Source: a bacterium
GTDB lineage: Bacteria; Patescibacteriota; Minisyncoccia; Phycocordibacterales; PALSA-1337
Reading direction: 5' to 3'
NCBI GenBank assembly: GCA_030698965.1
Contig: JAUYLM010000034.1
Location: 1-5,083 of the forward strand
DNA length: 5,083 bases
Below, one piece after another: positions 1 to 5,083 of this stretch. Each line of letters begins with the position of its first letter. The first letter of the stretch is position 1. The translations under genes and the position numbers were made by a program. The notes under the pieces were generated by a model. That model did not search any database and was not told the origin of the DNA. It saw only the letters and a list, made by a program, of their open reading frames with translations.

Positions 1-1151
1 ACGAAGAGTATAGTGCATCAGTTTTGGAGCCGGCAGAACTTTACAAAGCCAAGTCAGGAGAAGAAATAGTAAATAAGCAGACATATACTTTCATCGACCG
101 CGGAGAGCGGGATGTTACTCTTCGTCCGGAAATGACCCCGACAGTAGCGCGAATGGTAGCAGCAAAGAGAAGAGAGCTTGTATTTCCGGTTCGATGGTAT
201 TCTATTCCGAATCTTTTCCGCTATGAGCAACCTCAAAGAGGTCGTCTGCGCGAGCACTGGCAATTAAACGTTGATATTTTCGGGGTAGATAGCCTTCAGG
301 CAGAGATCGAGGTCATACAGATAGCCAGTGACATTACAAAATCATATGGATTAAAAGAAACGGATTTCGAAGTCCGCCTTAATAACAGAAAGGTCATGAA
401 TTATGTGACCAGGGATGTGTTTGGATTGTCAGAAGAACAATCTCATAAAGTCTCAAAATTAATCGATAAAAAGGACAAAGTTCCAGCAGATATTTTCACC
501 GGAGGAATCAGGGAGGTAGTCGGAGAAAATACAGCAAAATTATTAACACTTCTCAATTCCAAAAATTTTGAGGAATTTACAACCCACCTACCTCAGACAA
601 AGGAGGAACATGATGGCTTGAGAGAAATCAAGGAAGTAATAGCTGGTTTGGAGAAACTTGGTATAACAAATGTACGTTTTGATCAAACACTCATGCGAGG
701 TTTTGACTACTATACCGGCATTGTTTTCGAGGTATTCGATATTAATCCGGCTAACCGCAGATCTGTTTTTGGTGGTGGAAGATATGATGATCTGCTCTCC
801 CTTTTTGGCGGGGAAAAGGTACCTGCCGTGGGCTTTGGTGCAGGAGATGTTGTGGCACAAGACTTGATGGAAACTTATGGAAATTCTACAAACACATCTT
901 CACAGGCGGATATAGGAATCTGTATAATTGGCGAGCAAAATACTGACTATGCTCTTGATGTGGCGCAGTCATTGAGGGAAAAAGGTCATAGAGTATTTGT
1001 AGATCTTTCATTTAAAAAAGTTGGTGAACAGATAAACAATGCGGATAAGAGAAAGATACCTAAGGTTATCTGTATTGGAGATGAGGAGAAGAGTACTGGC
1101 AAATATAAAGTTAAAGATTTAGCTACAGGAAATGAGGAAGATCACATTTGA
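1..1151 (+). CDS. hisS: Histidyl-tRNA synthetase (5'-truncated by the window edge)
   Basis: Class II aminoacyl-tRNA synthetase that charges tRNA(His) with histidine in the cytoplasm. The frame is open from position 3 with no start, giving 382 visible residues. About 40-50 N-terminal residues are missing compared with the usual ~420. The first residues (EEYSASVLEPAELYKAKSGE) match the HisRS motif 1 region, so the TTG at 24 is not a start. In fragment numbering: LRPEMTPTVAR at 40-50; motif 2 from FRYE at 72-75 through GRLREHWQLNVDIFG ending at 94; the HisRS-specific MRGFDYYTG at 231-239 with the catalytic Arg at 232; GGGRYDD at 257-263; motif 3 region PAVGFGAGD at 274-282; anticodon-binding domain at about 302-382, ending IGDEEKSTGKYKVKDLATGN. 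The odd point is motif 3: the usual G-x-E-R is G-D-V-V, so its ATP-binding Arg is absent. I think this is a subfamily trait because everything else is intact. The gene ends in TGA and overlaps the next gene by 20 bases, implying co-transcription. Confidence 0.96.
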   Translation, partial: EEYSASVLEPAELYKAKSGEEIVNKQTYTFIDRGERDVTLRPEMTPTVARMVAAKRRELVFPVRWYSIPNLFRYEQPQRGRLREHWQLNVDIFGVDSLQAEIEVIQIASDITKSYGLKETDFEVRLNNRKVMNYVTRDVFGLSEEQSHKVSKLIDKKDKVPADIFTGGIREVVGENTAKLLTLLNSKNFEEFTTHLPQTKEEHDGLREIKEVIAGLEKLGITNVRFDQTLMRGFDYYTGIVFEVFDINPANRRSVFGGGRYDDLLSLFGGEKVPAVGFGAGDVVAQDLMETYGNSTNTSSQADIGICIIGEQNTDYALDVAQSLREKGHRVFVDLSFKKVGEQINNADKRKIPKVICIGDEEKSTGKYKVKDLATGNEEDHI

Positions 1152-1716
1152 TATAGAAACGAAGAATTTCTTTCATGATGTGGGATCGAATGATCCTATC
1201 GCTCTTGATATATCCGTTGTCTGCATCCATGATTCTCTAGATAACCAATATCGAAGCTTTCTAGAAAAAGATTTCCCTTCCCTATGGCCAATCCTCGAAA
1301 AGGCCGACGTTCTCATTACTTGGAACGGAGATCATTTCGATATTCCCCTTTTGAATAAATATTATTCCGGGGATCTGACAAAAATAAGGAGCATAGACAT
1401 GATGAGAGAGGCCAGAAACGTTATCGGGCGAAGATTGAAATTGGATACAGTTGCTTCAGCAACGCTTGGAAGGAAGAAAATTGGAGGCGGTTCCGACGCA
1501 ACTGACTGGTGGTCAAAAGGAGAGATTGATAAGGTTATAGCCTATTGCATTGAAGATGTGAAGATTACAAAAGATCTCTATGATTATGCCGTCGCAAATA
1601 GAGGGTTTAAGTATAAAGATTTAGGTGCCGGTGGAGCTGTTCACGACATTAAACTCGATACCTCCCTCTGGGAGGTTAAACCTGATCATGCCATGACTTA
1701 CACTCTTCCCTTTTAA
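1132..1716 (+). CDS. DEDDy-family 3'-5' exonuclease / RNase H-like domain protein (YprB-like)
   Basis: A 194-residue protein with the three exonuclease motifs of the DnaQ-like DEDDy superfamily: Exo I FDIET (Asp7, Glu9), Exo II WNGDHFDIPLL (Asn65, Asp70) and Exo III YCIED (Tyr138, Asp142, the Y-x3-D signature). The stretch from RLKLDTVASATLG (101-113) to the DV-x-x-T-x-DLY end of Exo III (142-150) resembles the RNase H-like YprB/PolB-exonuclease-like group. From the family, the activity should be metal-dependent 3'-5' hydrolysis of DNA or RNA; the substrate is unknown. No signal peptide or membrane segment is seen, so it should be cytoplasmic. The protein is a bare catalytic domain plus a ~40-residue tail (about 155-194) with no motif I recognise. 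ATG 1132 is the only possible start: an in-frame TAG lies at 1120-1122 and Exo I begins at residue 6. The AGGA at 1127-1130 is only one base from the ATG, too close for a normal Shine-Dalgarno site, so coupling to hisS translation is likely. Family confidence is high; the biological role is open. Confidence 0.88.
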   Translation: MRKITFDIETKNFFHDVGSNDPIALDISVVCIHDSLDNQYRSFLEKDFPSLWPILEKADVLITWNGDHFDIPLLNKYYSGDLTKIRSIDMMREARNVIGRRLKLDTVASATLGRKKIGGGSDATDWWSKGEIDKVIAYCIEDVKITKDLYDYAVANRGFKYKDLGAGGAVHDIKLDTSLWEVKPDHAMTYTLPF

Positions 1717-1719
1717 TTA

Positions 1720-1735
1720 TGCTACAATATCCACA
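1720..1735 (+). promoter_or_regulatory. Extended -10 promoter, predicted leaderless start for the DsbA-like gene
   Basis: TG at 1720-1721, one spacer base, then TACAAT at 1723-1728 form a strong extended -10 element (5 of 6 to TATAAT). Six bases separate it from the A of the ATG at 1735, which is the usual distance from a -10 box to the transcription start. The mRNA would therefore begin at or next to the initiation codon. No Shine-Dalgarno sequence lies between the previous stop (1714-1716) and the ATG, which fits leaderless translation. No convincing -35 box is seen (CTTACA at 1697-1702 has a 20-base spacer), but extended -10 promoters often do without one. Read-through from hisS and the exonuclease gene is also possible. 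Confidence 0.65.
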
Positions 1736-2475
1736 TGGAAAATAAATCAAGTGCATTAAATATACCGACAGCAATTATTATCGCTGGAGCTATCATCGCA
1801 GGTTCAGTTATATACACGATGAAGCCCGCCCCATCGTCCAACCAAGCAGTAACTGGGACTTCACAGGCAAAACTAAAACCGATAAGCGCAAGCGACCATA
1901 TCCTTGGAAATCCTAACGCCAAGATAAAAATTGTGGAGTATTCCGATCCGTCCTGCCCTTTTTGTAAGGTCTTCCATAATACAATGAGAAAAATTATGAA
2001 TGAATACGGAAAATCAGGCGATGTAGCTTGGGTATACAGAAGCTTTCCAATAGATAAGCCGGGTACACGTCCAGATGGCGGAATCCTCCATCCAAACGCA
2101 GGACGCGAAGCCCAAGCCATGGAATGCGCGGCCGCCCTGGGGGGAAATGACAAGTTTTGGGCATATACAAATAGATTCTATGAGATTACACCGGCAGTAA
2201 CATCAACCAGTCCAGACGGACTTGATCAAAATGAGCTTCCTAAGATTGCAGAATTCGTAGGTCTTGATGTAAACGACTTTAAAACATGCCTCGATAGTGG
2301 AAGATATAAGGATAAGGTTGAGGCGTCATATGAGGAAGGGTTGAGTATTGGCATTCAGGGAACACCATCAAGCATTATTATTACTCCTTCTGGGAAAAAT
2401 ATCCCCATAGAAGGCGCACAGCCTTATGAGGCTATAAAACAAAGTATTGATGCGTTGTTAGCGGAGGGTAGATAG
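1735..2475 (+). CDS. Membrane-anchored DsbA-like thioredoxin-fold disulfide oxidoreductase
   Basis: A 246-residue protein predicted to introduce or reshuffle disulfides outside the cytoplasmic membrane. A short N-terminus is followed by one hydrophobic segment at about 11-28 (PTAIIIAGAIIAGSVIYT) without a clear cleavage site, so it is probably a signal anchor. A linker rich in Ser/Thr/Ala (30-52) follows, then a DsbA/Thioredoxin_4-type domain. The active site is Cys74-Pro-Phe-Cys77 in EYSDPSCPFCKVFH; the cis-proline loop is GTP at 209-211 (IQGTPSSIII). LHPNA at 118-122 and the helical insert ending FKTCLDSGRY are typical of the family. Two further cysteines, Cys131 (MECAAAL) and Cys185 (FKTCLDSG), match positions that form a second, structural disulfide in some relatives such as mycobacterial DsbA. 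No DsbB or VKOR partner to reoxidise it lies in the window. The ATG at 1735 is the only start that includes the anchor, and it has no Shine-Dalgarno site. The gene ends in TAG. Confidence 0.92.
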   Translation: MENKSSALNIPTAIIIAGAIIAGSVIYTMKPAPSSNQAVTGTSQAKLKPISASDHILGNPNAKIKIVEYSDPSCPFCKVFHNTMRKIMNEYGKSGDVAWVYRSFPIDKPGTRPDGGILHPNAGREAQAMECAAALGGNDKFWAYTNRFYEITPAVTSTSPDGLDQNELPKIAEFVGLDVNDFKTCLDSGRYKDKVEASYEEGLSIGIQGTPSSIIITPSGKNIPIEGAQPYEAIKQSIDALLAEGR

Positions 2476-2481
2476 GTGACA

Positions 2482-2510
2482 TTGACAAGTATAGCTTAAT
2501 ATGCTATGCT
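2482..2510 (+). promoter_or_regulatory. Sigma-70-type promoter for the 110-residue protein gene
   Basis: A perfect -35 box TTGACA (2482-2487) is followed after exactly 17 bases by TATGCT (2505-2510; 4 of 6 to TATAAT). An extended -10 TG lies at 2502-2503 with one base between. This is the best promoter in the window. Transcription should start near 2516-2518, giving a leader of about 39 bases before the ATG at 2556. It begins right after the end of the DsbA-like gene (stop 2473-2475), so the small gene downstream can be expressed on its own. Confidence 0.8.
2488..2510. promoter_or_regulatory. Palindrome embedded in the promoter, candidate operator
   Basis: Arms AGTATAGC (2488-2495) and GCTATGCT (2503-2510) are inverted around a 7-base AT-only centre (2496-2502). 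Seven of eight positions are complementary and the eighth is T opposite G. The palindrome starts on the first base after the -35 hexamer and ends on the last base of the -10 hexamer, so a protein bound there would block RNA polymerase. It lies upstream of the predicted transcription start, so it acts as DNA if it acts at all; there is no T-tract after it. No regulator gene is visible in the window. It could be a chance result of AT-rich promoter sequence. Confidence 0.4.
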
Positions 2511-2555
2511 TAAAGCGTCTTAGTTCACCAACCAAAAACTGAATATCGAGAAATT

Positions 2556-2888
2556 ATGAATGCAATAGAAATGTCGGAGCTGGCGGCAAAAAACCGCCAA
2601 CAGGCTAAATCATTCCAAGATGCCATGGTATCACTCCAAGCGTTCTCTGAGAAAGTCATAGCAAAGGCAATCAATGGCCTTAATGAGCCATTGCCGGATG
2701 AGTATGAGTGTGTAATGTTCGGGATCTATCAGGATTCCAACAACCCTCTAAAACTTCTACGCCAATGCATTGTCAACAAGAAGATGACGACCAATCAGGA
2801 ACAGGAAGTCGTTCGGATTGATGGATCTGGGTTTGCTACACTTGATCTTAATTCCGGGCGGTGGGTCATCTGCATTGGAGACTGCTAA
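2556..2888 (+). CDS. Hypothetical 110-residue protein with four cysteines
   Basis: I do not recognise this protein. Residues 1-42 look helical and amphipathic (AAKNRQQAKSFQDAMVSLQ and on), possibly a short coiled coil. Residues 50-110 look beta-rich, with strands such as ECVMFGIYQD, VVRIDG, GFATLDL and RWVICIGDC, suggesting a small globular domain. Cysteines are at 52, 71, 106 and 110, the last two forming a C-terminal CIGDC. No signal peptide or membrane segment is seen, so a cytoplasmic location is likely. It has its own promoter (2482-2510) and a terminator (2932-2967), making it a single-gene unit, and its composition is balanced, both supporting a real gene. The start at 2556 has only a weak GAG (2548-2550) five bases upstream; ATG at 2571 (residue 6) is an alternative with no better site. 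Function unknown; metal binding by the cysteines is a guess. Confidence 0.75.
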   Translation: MNAIEMSELAAKNRQQAKSFQDAMVSLQAFSEKVIAKAINGLNEPLPDEYECVMFGIYQDSNNPLKLLRQCIVNKKMTTNQEQEVVRIDGSGFATLDLNSGRWVICIGDC

Positions 2889-2889
2889 C

Positions 2890-2929
2890 AAAAAAAAGAG
2901 GTCGGTAACACCTTCAACCAAAAGTTACC
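2890..2929 (-). terminator. Candidate terminator for the helicase-nuclease gene
   Basis: Read on the - strand, GGTAAC (2929-2924) and GTTACC (2909-2904) form a perfect 6-pair stem with a 14-base loop. Six bases (GACCTC) then lead into a run of eight T (2897-2890). An alternative 4-pair stem (AGGT 2913-2910 with ACCT 2902-2899) ends nearer the T run. The stems are short and the first is offset from the T run, so this is a weaker call than the + strand terminator. It lies 40-80 bases past the helicase stop, as expected for that gene. Confidence 0.4.
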
Positions 2930-2931
2930 AC

Positions 2932-2967
2932 AAGAACGCACGACCATAAGGTACGGCGTTCTTTTTT
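2932..2967 (+). terminator. Rho-independent terminator after the 110-residue protein gene
   Basis: AAGAACGC (2932-2939) pairs with GCGTTCTT (2956-2963). Past a single-base bulge on each side the stem continues (CG with CG, ACC with GGT) to a 4-base loop ATAA (2946-2949), giving 13 pairs in all. The + strand then has T at 2962-2967. It lies 43 bases after the stop at 2886-2888. The T run ends one base before the helicase stop codon on the other strand (2969-2971), so the hairpin could also partly stop - strand transcription, although that side lacks a T run. Confidence 0.8.
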
Positions 2968-2968
2968 A

Positions 2969-5083
2969 TTATATTCTCCTCAATCCACACCACTCACATT
3001 TCTCATCTTGGCATCCTTCTTCCAGAATTTTCCCACTCCATACAGAATCAATCAAAGACTGGATTTCATTTTTGACCTTTTCAATATCTGCTAATTCAAT
3101 TGGCAATGTTATGGTCGGGCATCTCCCCTTCTCATCTGGCGATACGAATACAAGTGCAGGAGTAATTTTTCTCGTCTTCCACCGTGGATCTCCGCCAGCG
3201 ATAAGCTTATAGAAAACAAGTTGTCGAAAGTAATTTCCGTCTGAGTCTGTTTTCGTGTCTCCCTTTATTGCATTCACCGACATGGCCTGCTTAGTTTTAT
3301 AATCAAAAATAGACACTTCATTACCACTATCAACTATGGCATCTAGCTTGCCATGAAGGTTAATATTTAGAAAAGGTGATTCTACCCAGGATTCTGTGAA
3401 GACTGCCGAGTTTTTGTTGACTGAAAAGTGCGGTTCGAGAGCCTTGGATACAGTAGCCACACTCTCAAAAAGTTCCTTCTTTGCAGATTCTTTTTCTAAC
3501 AGCGGTAAAAAGGACTCACTAAAATGTTCGGTAATCTTTTCATTTAGAATCGCTTCAATTTCCTTAGCGCCTCTTAACTCCACTTTCCACACAGCAGCCA
3601 AAGCTGCATGCATAGCTGTTCCTTTTTCTGCCGATGAGGACGGTGCCTGGGGCATTTTTAATATGCTTTGGTATATAAATTTATTTGGACACTCAAGAAA
3701 ATGGTTTAATGCCGTGACAGACAAGCCCTTTTTCATAAGAACATCTTTGGCAATATCTGCCAGCGGAGAAACTGATGCTTTTGGTAAATACACATACTTC
3801 TCCTCTGTTCCGGCACGGGGCAGTGTTGCATGGGCCACATGCTTCTCATCTAGTTCCTCCAGGAAGCGAATGGGGGTAATTATCTTGCCATCTGATTCTT
3901 CTAGGGCCGTGAGAACGGTCACGTGTTTCCTGGCACGAGTCAAGGCTACATAGAATAGCCTTCGTATGTCCCGGATATCACTATTGGTTGTCTGCTTTTT
4001 CGGTAACATAAATGATGCACCTCTGGTCTTACCAACCCAGGCTTCTTCGGTGGCGTATGGAATGAAGACGTAATCAAATTCCAGACCCTTACTTCCGTGT
4101 GCCGTCATGGCCTGTATTGGTACATCCGGAGCCCCTACAGAGATTTTCACAGGCCTGGATTCTGCGGAAGTCCGATATTCAAGCAGACTAGATATTAATT
4201 GCATAGGATCAACTATCTTTGACTCGCGAGCCAAGGATTCTGCCAGTGTGACTATACCCCTCCATACATGTATATACGAAGGACTTTTAGCAATGAGTGA
4301 AGTAAATCCGGACTCTTCTGCGGCATGAATTAAGAAACCAACAGAACTATCTTCAAGAAGGCGCTTCTTTATTTTTGCGAGTGACGGAAGTTTCTTGTCC
4401 AAGTCGTCCAGCTTTCCGCTATTGAGTGAACTGACGATATCAGTCGAATCACCAAATGAAAGATTCCACATTCCTGAAATGACAGTCTTGGCCAGTGCAT
4501 CAATCTTAGATGGATCAAAAATATATTCAATGAGATTGAAGAAAAGCCTGCCGGCAGGATGATTAAATATATCAATACTCCTCTCGGAAGAAACAGGGAT
4601 ATTATGTTGTTCTAAAAGCCTAATGACACGATCCAGATCCCTATTCCTTCTAACAATGATAGCAGCCGTCGAGCTAAGCCCCAGTTCTTTAAGTGCTTTA
4701 ACTAGGTACAGTTCAATCGAAGAGACATTTTCACCCGTTACTATATCTATTGGCCTAGGCTCATCCTGGCTTCCGGAAGTTAGGCGTATGCGCAAATCAT
4801 TATGCTCATCATCAATATAGTTTTTTTCTATCATTCCAAAACTGGCATCCAGAATGCTCTGATGAGATCTATAGTTGGTCTCCAAAGAAATAAGTTTCAT
4901 AGATGGCCAGCGCTTCTGCAACAACAAAAAATTCTCCACCGAAGCCCCTTGGAAGCGATATATAGCCTGCTTCTCATCACCGACAATGAAAATGTTAGGG
5001 GTTTCGAAGAATTCTGCTATAAGGCTAACGATAAAATTCTGCGCATCGTTTGTATCCTGATGCTCGTCGACATGGATATATAG
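2969..5083 (-). CDS. UvrD/PcrA-like SF1A helicase fused to a RecB-family PD-(D/E)XK nuclease (N-terminus outside the window)
   Basis: The frame is open to the right edge, giving 704 residues. About 200 N-terminal residues, including Walker A, are missing, so GTG at 4939 is not the start. In fragment numbering: motif II VDEHQDTN (5-12); motif III GDEKQAIYRFQGA (35-47); motif IV NYRS (70-73); motif V MTAHGSKGLEFDYVFI (326-341); motif VI RRLFYVALTRARKH (374-387). These are ATP-driven 3'-5' DNA translocase motifs. The nuclease domain (about 455-704) begins SVTALNHFLECPNKF and has His492 (GTAMHAAL), Asp581 (HGKLDAI), Asp594-Tyr-Lys596 (FDYKTK), Gln621 and Tyr625 (RQLVFYKLI), so the catalytic set is complete. 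Cys465 with Cys691, Cys696 and Cys699 may hold a 4Fe-4S cluster as in AddB, though the spacing differs. The likely role is DNA end processing or repair in one polypeptide, comparable to AddAB or AdnAB. The gene is convergent with all others in the window and ends in TAA. Confidence 0.93.
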   Translation of the reverse strand, partial: LYIHVDEHQDTNDAQNFIVSLIAEFFETPNIFIVGDEKQAIYRFQGASVENFLLLQKRWPSMKLISLETNYRSHQSILDASFGMIEKNYIDDEHNDLRIRLTSGSQDEPRPIDIVTGENVSSIELYLVKALKELGLSSTAAIIVRRNRDLDRVIRLLEQHNIPVSSERSIDIFNHPAGRLFFNLIEYIFDPSKIDALAKTVISGMWNLSFGDSTDIVSSLNSGKLDDLDKKLPSLAKIKKRLLEDSSVGFLIHAAEESGFTSLIAKSPSYIHVWRGIVTLAESLARESKIVDPMQLISSLLEYRTSAESRPVKISVGAPDVPIQAMTAHGSKGLEFDYVFIPYATEEAWVGKTRGASFMLPKKQTTNSDIRDIRRLFYVALTRARKHVTVLTALEESDGKIITPIRFLEELDEKHVAHATLPRAGTEEKYVYLPKASVSPLADIAKDVLMKKGLSVTALNHFLECPNKFIYQSILKMPQAPSSSAEKGTAMHAALAAVWKVELRGAKEIEAILNEKITEHFSESFLPLLEKESAKKELFESVATVSKALEPHFSVNKNSAVFTESWVESPFLNINLHGKLDAIVDSGNEVSIFDYKTKQAMSVNAIKGDTKTDSDGNYFRQLVFYKLIAGGDPRWKTRKITPALVFVSPDEKGRCPTITLPIELADIEKVKNEIQSLIDSVWSGKILEEGCQDEKCEWCGLRRI

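Noticed and set aside
24..26. TTG as the start of hisS
   Set aside because: The frame stays open upstream and already encodes conserved HisRS motif 1 residues; the gene simply runs off the left edge.
1149..1195. UGA recoded as glycine (as in some candidate phyla)
   Set aside because: hisS reaches a normal C-terminus at its TGA, and reading through meets two more TGAs at once inside the next gene's frame-shifted sequence.
2128..2135. GCGGCCGC and adjoining GC-rich patch
   Set aside because: It encodes ordinary conserved-region residues (CAAAL) of the DsbA-like gene; there is no sign of a cloning junction or inserted sequence.
1722..2153. 143-codon open frame on the - strand
   Set aside because: It lies antisense to the DsbA-like gene, whose active site and anchor are clear; no recognisable protein features.
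2464..2499. GGAGGG followed by a 7-codon GTG mini-ORF (2476-2499), possibly a leader peptide
   Set aside because: The spacing is good, but the GGAGGG is part of the last codons of the DsbA-like gene, the mini-ORF lies upstream of the predicted transcription start of the next gene, and there is no attenuator hairpin after it.
2904..2929. GGTAAC/GTTACC hairpin as a + strand terminator or riboswitch
   Set aside because: No T run follows it on the + strand; it fits better as part of the - strand terminator.
3396..3953. 185-codon open frame on the + strand
   Set aside because: Antisense to the nuclease and motif VI region of the helicase-nuclease; a shadow frame with no protein-like motifs.
4937..4939. 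GTG (- strand) as the start of the helicase
   Set aside because: The 48 codons before it encode motifs II and III in the same frame, so it is an internal valine.

Overview
The window looks like a compact bacterial chromosome segment, most likely from the Candidate Phyla Radiation (Patescibacteria, Parcubacteria-like). Three things suggest this: a divergent HisRS with a GRLREHWQLNVDIFG motif 2 and a GFGAGD motif 3; a membrane-anchored DsbA-like thioredoxin protein; and a UvrD-type helicase fused to a RecB-family nuclease. Base composition is moderate (low to mid 40s % GC by eye), and genes are packed with gaps of 18 to 80 bases. The lineage is an inference from remembered protein styles, not from a search. 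The standard bacterial code (UGA = stop) fits: hisS ends in TGA and two more in-frame TGAs follow within about 45 bases.

Layout. Positions 1-1151 (+) hold the 3' nine-tenths of hisS (histidyl-tRNA synthetase). Its last 20 bases overlap the start of a DEDDy-type 3'-5' exonuclease/RNase H-like gene (1132-1716, +). After 18 bases comes a DsbA/thioredoxin-like gene (1735-2475, +). An extended -10 promoter sits so close to its ATG that the mRNA is predicted to be leaderless. An 80-base intergenic region (2476-2555) carries a strong promoter (TTGACA, 17 bases, TG-C-TATGCT) with a near-perfect palindrome filling the space from just after the -35 box to the end of the -10 box. It drives an unrecognised 110-residue, cysteine-containing protein (2556-2888, +). 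A second 80-base region (2889-2968) separates this gene from a convergent large gene and holds a good rho-independent terminator for the + strand and a weaker candidate for the - strand. Positions 2969-5083 (-) encode the C-terminal 704 residues of a UvrD/PcrA-like SF1A helicase with a C-terminal PD-(D/E)XK nuclease. Its N-terminus, including Walker A, lies beyond the right edge.

Function together. HisRS and the exonuclease probably form a translationally coupled pair within one transcript. The DsbA-like protein (extracytoplasmic thiol oxidation) and the small unknown protein each have their own promoter. The helicase-nuclease is a separate DNA repair/recombination unit converging on them. 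No mobile element, CRISPR array, tRNA or rRNA was seen, and nothing amounts to a clear new multi-gene system. The most interesting signals are the predicted leaderless promoter, the promoter-embedded palindrome ahead of the unknown protein, and the missing motif 3 arginine in HisRS.
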